Assembly: GCA_963810775.1 (NCBI GenBank)
Contig: CAWEOT010000025.1
Coordinates: 1-64,000, forward strand
Origin: DATBVX01 sp963810775
GTDB lineage: Bacteria > Pseudomonadota > Gammaproteobacteria > Steroidobacterales > Steroidobacteraceae
Direction of reading: 5' to 3'
Length of the DNA stretch: 64,000 bases
Shown one piece after another: positions 43,215 to 52,405 of this stretch (its first letter is position 1; each line of letters begins with the position of its first letter). The translations under genes were made by a program, and so were the position numbers. The notes beneath the pieces were generated by a model. The model searched no databases and was not told the DNA's origin. It saw nothing but the letters and a program-made list of their open reading frames with translations.

Positions 43215-45263
43215 ATGGCCAATAGCACTGCCGATATTCGCAATCTGGCACTGGTCGGTCACGCCGGTGCGGGCAAGACTCTTCTTGCCGAAGCGTTGCT
43301 GTTCGACGCGGGCGCGATTCGCGCCAAGGGGAACCTGGCGCGCGGCACGACCGTGTGCGACTACGATCCGCAGGAAAAAAAGCTCCAGCACTCCCTGGAC
43401 GCAGCAATCTGCACCTTCGAGGCGGGTGATACACGCATCAACCTGATCGACACGCCGGGGTTTCCAGACTTCGTCGGTCGATCGCTGAGCGTTCTCGAAG
43501 CCGTCGAGACCGTCGGCGTGGTGATCAGCGCCATCTCGGGCGTGGAAGCGGTCACCGAGCGGATGATGGCCTTCGCCAAGGAACGCGAGCTTTGCCGCAT
43601 CGTGATCATCAACAAGATCGACAGCCGCGAGGCGCGTGTTGAGCAAACGCTCGCCCAGGTGCGCGAGATGTTCGGGCGCGAGTGCCTGCCACTCAACCTG
43701 CCGGCCGAGGGCGGTACCAAGGTCGTCGATTGTTTCACTCAGCCGCGGGGCGGCCCGACGGACTTCGGCTCGGCCGAAGCCGCGCACACCGAGATCATCG
43801 ACCAGGTGGTCGAGCTCGATGACGATCTGATGGCGCTCTATCTCGAGCAGGGCGAGGAGATCAACCCCGAGCAACTGCACGATCCCTTCGAGCGTGCGCT
43901 GCGCGAAGGTCACCTCATCCCCGTCTGCTTCGTCTCCGGAGAGACTGGTGCTGGCGTTCACGAACTGCTCGACATCATCCGCCGCCTGATGCCGAACCCT
44001 GCTGAGGGTAATCCGCCGCCCTTCCTCAAGGGCGAAGGTGATGACTCCGAGCGGGCCGAAGTGAAACCGGACGCCGCGCGGCACGTCGTCGCGCACGTGT
44101 TCAAAGTCACGGTCGATCCCTTCGTCGGCAAGCTGGGCCTGTTCCGGATTCACCAGGGCACCGTGCGTAACGGCAGCCAGTTGTTCATCGGCGATGCGCG
44201 CAAGCCCTTCAAGGTCGCGCACTTGTTTCGCCTGCTGGGCAAGGAGCACACCGAAGTATCGGCCGGCATTCCAGGCGACATCTGCGCCGTCGCGAAGGTC
44301 GACGAGTTGCATTTCGACGCCGTACTCCACGACTCGCACGATGAGGATCAGTTTCACCTCAAGTCGATCGCGTTCCCGCCGCCGATGCTCGGCGTCGCCA
44401 TCGAACCGGAACGGCGTGGCGAGGAACAGCGCCTCTCGGACTGCCTGCACAAGCTGGTGGCGGAGGATCCGTGCGTGCGCGTCGAGCATCATGCGAGCGT
44501 GAACGAGACGGTGCTCTACGGCATGGGCGAGCTGCACTTGCGGATGATGCTAGAGCGCATGGCCGAGCGTTACGGTGTGCATGTTAAGACCCATCCACCG
44601 AGCATCCCGTATAAGGAGACCGTCACGCGTCGTGCGGAAGGCCATTGTCGGCACAAGAAGCAGACCGGCGGCGCGGGCCAGTTCGGCGAGGTCTACCTCA
44701 AGGTCGAAGCACTGCAACGCGGTGCAGGTTTTGAGTTCGTCGACGAGGTGGTCGGCGGTGCCATTCCCCACCAGTTCATTCCTGCAGTAGAGAAAGGAGT
44801 CCGCCAGGTGTTGGGCGAAGGGGCGATCGCCGGCTATCCGCTCCAGGATGTGCGCGTCATCGTGTACGACGGCAAGTACCATCCGGTCGACTCGAAGGAA
44901 GTCGCGTTCGTTTCCGCGGGACGCAAGGCGTTTCTCGACGCGATCAGCCAGGCGGGTCCGATCGTGCTGGAGCCGATCGTGCGCGTCGACATCACCGCGC
45001 CTTCCGGATCAATGGGCGATATCACCGGCGATCTCGCCACCAAGCGCGGCCGCATCAACGGCAACAACGCGCTGCCGGGCAATCGCGTGACCATCGGTGC
45101 ACTCGTGCCGCTCGCGGAGCTCAACGAGTATCAGTCGCGCCTGAAGTCACTGACGGGCGGCGAAGGCACCTACACGATGGAGTTGAGCCACTACGATCCG
45201 GTGCCACCGCGCAAGCAGCAGGAACTCATTACCGCGTTCAAGCCGAAAGTGGATCAGGAATGA
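43215..45263 (+). CDS. elongation factor G paralogue (EF-G II type)
   Basis: The 682-residue protein has all EF-G domains. Domain G has the P-loop GHAGAGKT (15-22) rather than the canonical GHIDAGKT, followed by DTPGFPDF and NKID. Domain II starts near 290, and domains III-V run to the end with YGMGELHLRMMLERM and PSGSMGDITGDLATKRGRI. This P-loop variant and the shorter switch I (ARGTTVCDYDPQEK) mark the second EF-G group found beside the essential EF-G in many bacteria. No str operon neighbours are present, which fits a paralogue. Its precise role in translation is not established. Confidence 0.9.
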   Translation: MANSTADIRNLALVGHAGAGKTLLAEALLFDAGAIRAKGNLARGTTVCDYDPQEKKLQHSLDAAICTFEAGDTRINLIDTPGFPDFVGRSLSVLEAVETVGVVISAISGVEAVTERMMAFAKERELCRIVIINKIDSREARVEQTLAQVREMFGRECLPLNLPAEGGTKVVDCFTQPRGGPTDFGSAEAAHTEIIDQVVELDDDLMALYLEQGEEINPEQLHDPFERALREGHLIPVCFVSGETGAGVHELLDIIRRLMPNPAEGNPPPFLKGEGDDSERAEVKPDAARHVVAHVFKVTVDPFVGKLGLFRIHQGTVRNGSQLFIGDARKPFKVAHLFRLLGKEHTEVSAGIPGDICAVAKVDELHFDAVLHDSHDEDQFHLKSIAFPPPMLGVAIEPERRGEEQRLSDCLHKLVAEDPCVRVEHHASVNETVLYGMGELHLRMMLERMAERYGVHVKTHPPSIPYKETVTRRAEGHCRHKKQTGGAGQFGEVYLKVEALQRGAGFEFVDEVVGGAIPHQFIPAVEKGVRQVLGEGAIAGYPLQDVRVIVYDGKYHPVDSKEVAFVSAGRKAFLDAISQAGPIVLEPIVRVDITAPSGSMGDITGDLATKRGRINGNNALPGNRVTIGALVPLAELNEYQSRLKSLTGGEGTYTMELSHYDPVPPRKQQELITAFKPKVDQE

Positions 45264-45319
45264 GAGCCGTAGAGCGCCCGTTACCCGCAACTTGACCGTG
45301 CCAATCGGGTGCAAGGTTC

Positions 45320-46516
45320 GTGATCACAAGACGTCAGGCCATCGGCGGTGCGACCAGTGCGTTGGCTTTGGGCGTCGTCGCGTCGAAGGCCGGCGAAGAG
45401 CCGGCCGCACCGCATACCGAACAGGAGACGCTCCTTGCGCTGCCCGGCAAGAAGCCTTTGATCAAGAGGACTTTCCGCCCGCCTAATTTCGAGACGCCGC
45501 TGGCGGACCTGAGTCGGCCGTATACCGCTAACGACGCCTTCTTCGTGCGCTACCACCTCGCGCTGATCCCGGAAGTCGACTCCAGGACGTGGCGGTTGCG
45601 TCTTGGCGGCCGGAGTGCCCAACACCCGCTCGAGCTGTCGCTACAGGAGCTGAAACGCGGCTTTGAGCGCGTGAGCATTGCAGCCATCAATCAGTGTTCG
45701 GGCAATCGCCGTGGGCTGTTTACGCCTCGCGCTGCAGGCGTGCAGTGGGCCTACGGCGCCATGGGCAACGCGAAGTGGAGTGGTGTCCGCCTGCGTGACG
45801 TATTGAATCGCGTCGGTGTAGGCGGTGATGCGCTTGAAGTCGTGCTCGACGGCGCCGATCGCGGTTTACTGCCATCGACGCCGGATTTTCAGAAGAGCCT
45901 TCCGATGGAACGCGCGCTCGACGAAGACACGCTGATTGCTTTCGAAATGAACGGCGGTCCGCTGCCACATTGGAACGGAGCGCCGGCACGCCTCGTCGTG
46001 CCGGGCTGGACGGCGACCTACTGGGTCAAGCACCTCACGGAAGTGCGCATCGAGCCAGTGGCTTTCGACGGTTTCTGGATGAAGAGTGGTTACAGAATAC
46101 CCACAGGTGCGTTTCCAGGCGCGCGCTTCGCGAGCCAGGAGACGGCCGAGACAACGCCGATCACCGAGATACTCATCAACTCGCTCGTGACCAGCCACAC
46201 GAGTGGGGACCAGGTCGAGCGCGGGCAATCCGTGCAACTCGCAGGATGGGCGTGGGACGGCGGTAGTGGTATCAGGGCGGTAGAGTTCTCGACAGATGCA
46301 GGCCAGAGTTGGCGGCCTGCGAAGCTCGGCGAGGACCTGGGTCGCTTTGCGTGGCGAGGTTTCAGTCTGAGCCTGGACACATCCAAGCGCGGACGAATTC
46401 GGCTCGCAGTCCGGGCCACGAGCCGTGCGGGCGCCAGCCAACCAGTGAAGCTGACGCCTAATCCCTCCGGCTATCACCACAACGTCGTGCAGTCGCTGGA
46501 ACTGGAGGTGGTATGA
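45320..46516 (+). CDS. SorA-like sulfite dehydrogenase, molybdenum subunit
   Basis: A Tat signal (ITRRQAIGG, then ATSALALGVVASKA) starts a 398-residue sulfite-oxidase fold: YTANDAFFVRYHLALIP, RVSIAAINQCSGNRRGLF with the Cys that ligates Mo, GVQWAYGAMGNAKWSGVRLRDVL, and the C-terminal dimer domain (SGDQVERGQSVQLAGWAWDGG). It is followed with four-base overlap by a c-type cytochrome, as in SorAB. It should oxidise sulfite to sulfate in the periplasm. Confidence 0.92.
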   Translation: MITRRQAIGGATSALALGVVASKAGEEPAAPHTEQETLLALPGKKPLIKRTFRPPNFETPLADLSRPYTANDAFFVRYHLALIPEVDSRTWRLRLGGRSAQHPLELSLQELKRGFERVSIAAINQCSGNRRGLFTPRAAGVQWAYGAMGNAKWSGVRLRDVLNRVGVGGDALEVVLDGADRGLLPSTPDFQKSLPMERALDEDTLIAFEMNGGPLPHWNGAPARLVVPGWTATYWVKHLTEVRIEPVAFDGFWMKSGYRIPTGAFPGARFASQETAETTPITEILINSLVTSHTSGDQVERGQSVQLAGWAWDGGSGIRAVEFSTDAGQSWRPAKLGEDLGRFAWRGFSLSLDTSKRGRIRLAVRATSRAGASQPVKLTPNPSGYHHNVVQSLELEVV

Positions 46517-46801
46517 AGCAAAAGTCGCGCCCATTTACTCTCGTGCTCGGCGCGTTATTTTCCGCAGTGCCGGCGCTGGCCGGAGAAGAGACGCTCCGTC
46601 TCACTGACGCTCCCGGGCACGACATGGTCGCGACGCAGTTGCGTTACATGTCACAGCCTCGATTACATCACCATGAACGCGCCGGTCCTGGACCGCGCTG
46701 GATGGGAAAAGACGATCCGAAAGATGATTGATCGGTTCGGCGCACCGATCAGCGATGAAGAGGCCCGACAGATACTCGACTATGTGGCCACAAATTATTG
46801 A
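46513..46801 (+). CDS. SorB-like cytochrome c subunit (frameshifted at the haem site)
   Basis: The written frame stops after 72 residues and has no haem motif. Removing one T of the pair at 46639-46640 changes QLRYMSQ into QCVTCHSLDYITMNAPVLDR, restoring a CxxCH haem site. It then runs to a natural end (ARQILDYVATNY) at 46801. The result is a 95-residue protein with a signal peptide (FTLVLGALFSAVPALAGE). It is the electron acceptor of the SorA-like enzyme. As written, the protein would be dead. Confidence 0.85.
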
Positions 46802-46825
46802 CTGATCCCCTCGCTCGAGCCTGGA

Positions 46826-47095
46826 TCATTCCGGCTGAACGAACTCCTGGGGCTTCTGCGAGCCGCCGCCGAAGAAGAATTTCTCCATCTCGCTCTCGAG
46901 GAACTTGCGGGCCTTGGGATCGATGGGCGTCAGGCGGTACTCATTGATGAGTGTCGTCTGGTGCTGCACCCAGCGCGCCCAGGCTTCCTTCGAGACGTTC
47001 TCGTAGATGCGCTTGCCGAGCTCACCCGGGTAGGGCTGGCGATCGAGTCCCGGGGCTTCCCGGCCGAGCAGCACGCATTGAACCATGCGGCTCAT
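46826..47095 (-). CDS. yggX: Fe(2+)-trafficking protein YggX
   Basis: The 89-residue protein matches YggX: MVQCVLLGREAPGLDRQPYPGELGKRIYENVSKEAWARWVQHQTTLINEYRL in segments, then DPKARKFLESEMEKFFFGGG. Cys7 is conserved. It limits oxidative damage to iron-sulphur proteins such as MutY. It overlaps the mutY stop by four bases, the normal gammaproteobacterial order. Confidence 0.95.
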   Translation of the reverse strand: MSRMVQCVLLGREAPGLDRQPYPGELGKRIYENVSKEAWARWVQHQTTLINEYRLTPIDPKARKFLESEMEKFFFGGGSQKPQEFVQPE

Positions 47096-48150
47096 GCGGA
47101 GGCCGCCCAGAACACGGAATCGATCAGCGACTTCACGGGTGTTGGCATTCCGAGTGCTTGAGGAGCGGCGGCGTTATACCAGACGTAGCGCTCCGGCTCC
47201 ATCACTCGGTGGTCCGCATTGCACTCGATGCGGATCGGGTCGATCTGCAGATCGAAATGAGTGAATGCATGATGAAGCGGCGCGAGCGTTTCGCGTGATC
47301 CGGCATTCGAATGCAGTTCGCGCGTACTCCACTCGATGGCAGCATCCGCCGACGGGAATTCCGGCAGTCCCCACAAACCGCCCCAGATGCCCTGCGGCGG
47401 ACGACGCTCGAGCAGCACGAACTGGCGGGCGTGAATTGCGATGAGCATGAACGTGCGACGCGAAGGGCGCGCTTTTCGAGGGCGCGGTGTCGGTAGTGAT
47501 TCCTGCCGGCCGGTTGCGCGCGCCACGCAGCTTGCCGCCAGCGGACATGCCAGACACAGCGGCCGGCGCCGCACGCACACCGTTGCGCCGAGATCCATGA
47601 TCGCTTGCGTGTACTCGGCGACCCGTGCCACCGGCGTACACTCCTCAGCGTGCGCCCAGAGCCGCGCACCCACCGCCGGTTCGCCAGGGAACCCCTCGAC
47701 GCCAAAGTGGCGCGCAAGCACGCGTTTCACGTTGCCATCGAGAATCGCGTGACGTTCGCCGCGTGACAGGGCAATGATCGCGGCCGCGGTCGAACGGCCG
47801 ATGCCGGGCAGCTCCACCACGTCCTGCAGTTGTGCCGGAAATACTCCGCGATACTGTTCGACGATCGCAAGCGCCGTGCGATGCAGGTTTCGCGCGCGTG
47901 CGTAATAGCCGAGCCCCGACCACAAATGCAACACCTCGTCGATGGGCGCTGCGGCGAGTGCCGCGACGTCAGGAAAACGCTTCATGAATTGTTCGTAGTA
48001 CGGAACGACCGTGCTCACCTGGGTCTGCTGCAGCATGATCTCCGAGATCCAGACGCGATACGGCGTGCGGTCCTGCTGCCAGGGCAGATGCCTGCGGCCG
48101 TGCGAATCAAACCAGGTGAGCAGCGCTTGAGAGAATGAAGCGTCGGTCAT
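47092..48150 (-). CDS. mutY: A/G-specific adenine glycosylase MutY
   Basis: A 352-residue enzyme with the catalytic Glu in WISEIMLQQTQVSTVVPYY, the helix-hairpin-helix VELPGIGRSTAAAI, catalytic Asp in ILDGNVKRVLARHFG, the iron-sulphur Cys set C-x6-C-x2-C-x5-C (VCVRRRPLCLACPLAASC), and a C-terminal NUDIX-like domain with PPQGIWGGLWGLPEF. It removes A opposite 8-oxoG. It follows the SRPBCC gene by eight bases. Confidence 0.95.
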   Translation of the reverse strand: MTDASFSQALLTWFDSHGRRHLPWQQDRTPYRVWISEIMLQQTQVSTVVPYYEQFMKRFPDVAALAAAPIDEVLHLWSGLGYYARARNLHRTALAIVEQYRGVFPAQLQDVVELPGIGRSTAAAIIALSRGERHAILDGNVKRVLARHFGVEGFPGEPAVGARLWAHAEECTPVARVAEYTQAIMDLGATVCVRRRPLCLACPLAASCVARATGRQESLPTPRPRKARPSRRTFMLIAIHARQFVLLERRPPQGIWGGLWGLPEFPSADAAIEWSTRELHSNAGSRETLAPLHHAFTHFDLQIDPIRIECNADHRVMEPERYVWYNAAAPQALGMPTPVKSLIDSVFWAASA

Positions 48151-48157
48151 GCAAGAC

Positions 48158-48742
48158 TCAAGGCGATGCCACCGTGCTGGTGCGCTCCTGCGCCGCCTTT
48201 TCGACGTTGGTAAACAGCTCGAGTGTTCCGGCGCGCAGCGTGCTGATCATCAACCGCCGACCGAACAGCGGTGGGATCCAGAACTTGGGCATGATCTCCA
48301 GCCGATAAATGACTTCCGTGCCATGCTCCGTGGACTGCCATTGAGAACGCGTGACACCGAAACGAACATCGCTCTGATCGAGGATTGCGGTCGCCAGCAA
48401 CTGATCCGGCAGCTCCTGGATTTCCTCCACGCGCTGCATCGTCCGGCACATCAACGTGCCGAGACAGCCGCGCATGCGCGTATAGAGACGCACCGAATTA
48501 AGGCGATCCCGCCCGAGCACGCGACTCTCCTGAATGCGCGGATCGAGTGCGGGATAGGCATCGTAGTCCGTGAGCACCGCGTGAACCGCCTCTGTAGGGG
48601 CATCGAGCTGCGCGACGAACTCAACGACATAGCGGTCATCGCGCAGTTCAACATCGAGACGCTCGACGTCGAGCGCGTGTACCACCGGGCTCAGAATGAG
48701 CGCGGCAACGGCGCCGATCAATGCTTCTTGCCGCCGAGCCAC
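48158..48742 (-). CDS. SRPBCC-family secreted protein
   Basis: A signal peptide (ALIGAVAALILSPVVHAL) is followed by a SRPBCC/START-like fold: LDAPTEAVHAVLTDYDAYPALDPRIQESRVLG, VRLYTRMRGCLGTLMCRTMQRVEEIQEL and the C-terminal helix FGRRLMISTLRAGTLELFTNVEKA. Such proteins bind lipids or similar hydrophobic molecules. It overlaps the end of the AsmA gene by 25 bases and precedes mutY. Confidence 0.85.
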   Translation of the reverse strand: MARRQEALIGAVAALILSPVVHALDVERLDVELRDDRYVVEFVAQLDAPTEAVHAVLTDYDAYPALDPRIQESRVLGRDRLNSVRLYTRMRGCLGTLMCRTMQRVEEIQELPDQLLATAILDQSDVRFGVTRSQWQSTEHGTEVIYRLEIMPKFWIPPLFGRRLMISTLRAGTLELFTNVEKAAQERTSTVASP

Positions 48743-50766
48743 TGGTCGAATTTCTCCTTGAGCTTGTCGGCCACTTCCTGCTTCTTCTCATCAAGTTTCT
48801 TGCCGGCTTCGGCCTTGGCGAGCGCGTCCAGATCGAGACCAACCTTCGGATCGGCAAGCGGGCCGCTTACGCGCACCGGAATCTCGGCCGCCTTCAAGTC
48901 CTGCATTTCCGCGCCCGCGCCCTGTTCCGGAATCCGATAGACGTTGGTTTGCAACCGGTAGTCGACCGCCTGGGATGCGAAATCGAATGTGCCCTGCCCG
49001 TTCGCCTTGAGATAGTCCATGTCGATCTGCAGGTCGCGGTTGGACAGCACTCCTTTATCTATGGTGCCGGTCCCCTTCAAGGTGTGAAACGCCGTGCGGC
49101 CCGTGCTGGCCTGGGTCGGCGCCGGTTCACGCTTCCAGAGCGCTCGCGCACGGCGCATCTCGTACCAGAGATCGGTGCCCTCGAGCGCGCCGTTCGTCAC
49201 GTCAAAGTCGAGGTGCCCGTCGAGGGAATGAATGAGCGCCTGCGAATTATTGCCGCGAGCCGTCAGCACCGCGCTCGCGGCACCGTTGCCGCTCAGGCGC
49301 TTGCTCTCGAAGAGATCCGCGAACAATGGCGCGAGTTGCACACCGTTCATGTGCTCCTCCACCGACAGCCGGGCCACCTCGCCGCGCGCATCCAGTACTA
49401 CGCTGCCCCGATGCGCACCGCCGTAGAGCTTGGCCTGCGAGGGGTTGAGACGCACGAGCCCGTCTTTCGCATCCACCGTCAACTTGACGGCGCTCATGCG
49501 GATTCCGGCGACCGTCAGCTGTCCGACGGCGAGCGTGCCGCGGGCATTGAGGGATTTGAGCGCCTCGACGGGCAGCTCGAACGGTTTAGCATCAGCCTTC
49601 TCAGCCGGCTTCTTTTGTTCGGGTTCCTGGTAGCGGTCGAGGTCGAGCTGGTCCATGGTCAGATCGAACGTGATCGTCTTGTCCTTCAGGTTCTCGATCC
49701 CGGCACGCCCGGTCAGGTGTGAGTCGTCCAGCGTAAGTTTCAGGTTTTCGAACAGCACGCTGTCACCCGTGGCGTGGAACGTGGCATCAAACGCGAGCGC
49801 CGACAATGCGTTGACATCGCGCGTCTTCGGAACCTCCGCGTCGAGCTCCTCGAGCAGCTTGCGCGGCGATGTATTCGGAAGCTTCAACGTACCCGTGAAC
49901 TTCGGGGCATCGACGATGCGCTCGCCCTTGAGACTGCCGTTGAGCTCTGCCCCGGCAATGCGGACGCCGAATTGCGGTGCATCGAGCGTCTGCTGCTGCA
50001 GATCGGCAGCGATCGAGGGCGCCGAGACATTGAGCTTGCGCTCTTTGGCTCTCTTTGCCGTGGGCACCTGGAGGAGGTCGAGCTTCAGGTCCTTGGCGCT
50101 GTAGCGTTTCGCCTGCATGTCGAGCGTCGCCACGGCGTTGAGCTTGACCTGCGTCGCATCGCTCCCCTCGCCTTGATCGACTGTTGCGACAAGATCCAGG
50201 TCGAACGGCTCCTTGCCGCCCAAACGCCCGGTCGAAGCATGGAGGTTCGTGAGGCGCCAATGGCTGCCGGAGCCGAGATCACGATAGTCGAGCGCGCCGT
50301 CCTTGAGCGTCAGCCCGGCGATCGTGGTCGGGCCGCGAGACTCCGCTTCGGCGCTCGTGCCAGAGGATTTCGTGAGGTCTTCCCAATTGGTATGGCCGCG
50401 TTGGTCCTTGATCAGACTGACGCGCAAGCCATCGAGGCGCAGCCGACGCACTTCGAATTGCCCGCGAAGCAGCGGGATCAGCTTGACGCCGACGTCCGCC
50501 GATTCGACGGCGATGAACGGGCCGGCACCGAAGCCAGCCGAATTGCCCAGCTCGGCGTGTCCGGTTTCAATCGCGAGCCACGGGAAAACGGAGAGCGAGA
50601 GATTGCCGTCCAGCTTCAGGTCGCGCCCGGTGCGATCGCGCACGGCCTTGGCGATGTCATCCTTGTAGTCGTTCGGATCGACGAACGCGACCACCGCGAT
50701 GCTGGCCAGCACCAGCAGCACGACCACGCCAAGAATCGCCCAGCCCGCAAGCTTCAGGCCCCGCAT
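48718..50766 (-). CDS. AsmA family protein
   Basis: This 682-residue protein starts MRGLKLAGWAILGVVVLLVLASIAVVAF (ATG 50766, GAGGAGCG ribosome site; the longest frame starts 16 residues earlier). It then has DPNDYKDDIAKAVRDRTGRDLKLDGNLSLSVFPWL, the AsmA N-domain, about 450 residues of beta repeats and the AsmA-2 end (LSGNGAASAVLTARGNNSQALIHSLDGHLDFDV), with a Lys-rich tail. It is intact, in contrast to the split copy at 14-16 kb. Role in outer-membrane lipid homeostasis is known for the family. Confidence 0.92.
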   Translation of the reverse strand: MRGLKLAGWAILGVVVLLVLASIAVVAFVDPNDYKDDIAKAVRDRTGRDLKLDGNLSLSVFPWLAIETGHAELGNSAGFGAGPFIAVESADVGVKLIPLLRGQFEVRRLRLDGLRVSLIKDQRGHTNWEDLTKSSGTSAEAESRGPTTIAGLTLKDGALDYRDLGSGSHWRLTNLHASTGRLGGKEPFDLDLVATVDQGEGSDATQVKLNAVATLDMQAKRYSAKDLKLDLLQVPTAKRAKERKLNVSAPSIAADLQQQTLDAPQFGVRIAGAELNGSLKGERIVDAPKFTGTLKLPNTSPRKLLEELDAEVPKTRDVNALSALAFDATFHATGDSVLFENLKLTLDDSHLTGRAGIENLKDKTITFDLTMDQLDLDRYQEPEQKKPAEKADAKPFELPVEALKSLNARGTLAVGQLTVAGIRMSAVKLTVDAKDGLVRLNPSQAKLYGGAHRGSVVLDARGEVARLSVEEHMNGVQLAPLFADLFESKRLSGNGAASAVLTARGNNSQALIHSLDGHLDFDVTNGALEGTDLWYEMRRARALWKREPAPTQASTGRTAFHTLKGTGTIDKGVLSNRDLQIDMDYLKANGQGTFDFASQAVDYRLQTNVYRIPEQGAGAEMQDLKAAEIPVRVSGPLADPKVGLDLDALAKAEAGKKLDEKKQEVADKLKEKFDQWLGGKKH

Positions 50767-50899
50767 TCCGCGCTCCTCTGTAAGGATTACGCATCGCCTG
50801 TCGCGATGCGCCAACCATTCTAGCTTGAGGAGTGGACCGCGGTGGGTCCGGAACAGTTCGACCGCCGGTCGCTACCCGCGTCGCTTGGGGCCTTCAGCT

Positions 50900-51793
50900 T
50901 CAGCGATCGCAGACGCTGATCGTGCCGCTCAGGCTATTGATCCGCACATCGGCAGTGCCCTGGCCTTGACTGAAATGCAGCTCGCGCCCCGGACCATGCT
51001 CGCTCTTGGATTGCGATTTCGGGCCGAAGCAGTTGTCGATCTCGCCAGAAAAGGTCTGGATGTCGAATTCCGCATCGAGGGGCGACTTGAACACGAAGGA
51101 AAGGTCTCCGGAAATAGTTTCGCCGTCGACATGCGCGTCGCCCTTCAGCGATCCGCGCAGCGACAGGTTTCCGGAGGTGGTACGCAGACGGGCGCGCGTG
51201 ATCGCATCGAGCGAGAGGTTGAGATCGCCGCTCACTGTGGTCGCCGTGACCTCGCCCGCCACGCGACTCGCCTGGGCATTGCCGCTCACCGTGGTAAGGG
51301 TCAGCACCGACGGGGCGCTTTCGCCACGCAGGATGATATCGCCGCTCACGGTCTTGACCTCGGCTTCCTCGGTGGCCACATCAGTCGATATTTCACCCGA
51401 GACCGACTGCAGGCGCTGCGAACCCGACACGCCCTTGACGGTGATCTCCGCACTCACGGTATTGATATCGAGGCGGCTGCCGGCAGGAACGCGGATCGAC
51501 AGCTCAGCCCCGCCGGTGTCACCCCAGTGAGTGGACTTCTTGAGCACGACCTTGATCTGGGTGCGTTTGCCCTCGCTCGTGAAGTCGAGCCGCTCCACGC
51601 CCTCGCCCAGGGTGCCGGAGACACGCACTTCATTGCGATCCCAACCGCTGACATTCACGGTGCCGGCGACGTTGGAAATGTCCACATCTCCCTTGGCATC
51701 GGCCGCGAGCGCCCGGTCGATCTCCTCGTCGTCCGCCAGGACGAGGGGCGCGCACAGGAGTGCAGCGATGGCAAGGCAGTACTTGAGCGTCAT
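50900..51793 (-). CDS. DUF4097 beta-helix secreted protein
   Basis: Signal peptide (CLAIAALLCAPLVLA) and then about 250 residues of repeated short strands with the motif T(V/I)SG(D/E): INTVSAEITVKG, LQSVSGEISTDV, VKTVSGDIILRG, LTTVSGNAQASR, ATTVSGDLNLSL. This is the DUF4097 right-handed beta-solenoid plan. It overlaps the anti-sigma-like gene by four bases. It likely sits in the periplasm as the effector or sensor of the ECF module. Confidence 0.88.
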   Translation of the reverse strand: MTLKYCLAIAALLCAPLVLADDEEIDRALAADAKGDVDISNVAGTVNVSGWDRNEVRVSGTLGEGVERLDFTSEGKRTQIKVVLKKSTHWGDTGGAELSIRVPAGSRLDINTVSAEITVKGVSGSQRLQSVSGEISTDVATEEAEVKTVSGDIILRGESAPSVLTLTTVSGNAQASRVAGEVTATTVSGDLNLSLDAITRARLRTTSGNLSLRGSLKGDAHVDGETISGDLSFVFKSPLDAEFDIQTFSGEIDNCFGPKSQSKSEHGPGRELHFSQGQGTADVRINSLSGTISVCDR

Positions 51794-52398
51794 GATGCGG
51801 TCCTCGAAGGAATCGTGTCGGCGATGTGATTGACGTTGGCGAGCAGCGTCAGCTCATCGTGATAGGTGTTCAGGAGCAGCTCGCGAAGCAAGGTGTCATT
51901 CGGAGCCAGCTGTAATGCTGCGTTGATCTCGCCCAGCGCGCGCTGAACCTCGTTGAGATTGCGTTCGACTTTCTGCCGCTCGAGCGGTGGCAACCGATCC
52001 AGGCGCTCGGCGAGGCCGATCATCAGGGTGGCACGCGCCTGTTCGTACTCAGGCCCGAGCATTGCGTAACCACCGACGCTCGCGCGCTGGATGCCGGGCG
52101 CCGTCTCGGCAGGAGCGCCTGCCTGCGTGACGAGATTTGTCGATGGAGCCGTTCCAGCTCGTTTCATCAGGCCGACGGTGAGCAACGCACCGAGCGCCAT
52201 GCAGCCGATGGCCGCGGCGAGTGCGAAAGTCCACCCGATCTGCAACGCCGGACGTCGTGCATCGTCTGTGTCGAGCTGGCGTGCGATCTTTGGCCACAGG
52301 TCGCGACGCGGCTCGATCGACTGAGGCAGCTCGCGGACAGCCTTCAGGATGCTGTCGCCGTCGCTGGTGTGGTCGCCGTTTCGGGGTTCGTCTTTCAT
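51790..52398 (-). CDS. probable anti-sigma factor
   Basis: The 202-residue protein has an N-terminal cytoplasmic part (ILKAVRELPQSIEPRRDLWPKIARQLD), one membrane helix (IGWTFALAAAIGCMALGALLTVGLM, about 54-78), and a periplasmic helical part (QARATLMIGLAERLDRLPPLERQKVERNLNEVQRAL). No HxxxCxxC zinc motif. The place after the sigma gene (7 bases) and the topology give the call; sequence similarity is weak. Confidence 0.75.
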   Translation of the reverse strand: MKDEPRNGDHTSDGDSILKAVRELPQSIEPRRDLWPKIARQLDTDDARRPALQIGWTFALAAAIGCMALGALLTVGLMKRAGTAPSTNLVTQAGAPAETAPGIQRASVGGYAMLGPEYEQARATLMIGLAERLDRLPPLERQKVERNLNEVQRALGEINAALQLAPNDTLLRELLLNTYHDELTLLANVNHIADTIPSRTAS

Positions 52399-52405
52399 AC
52401 GAAAC

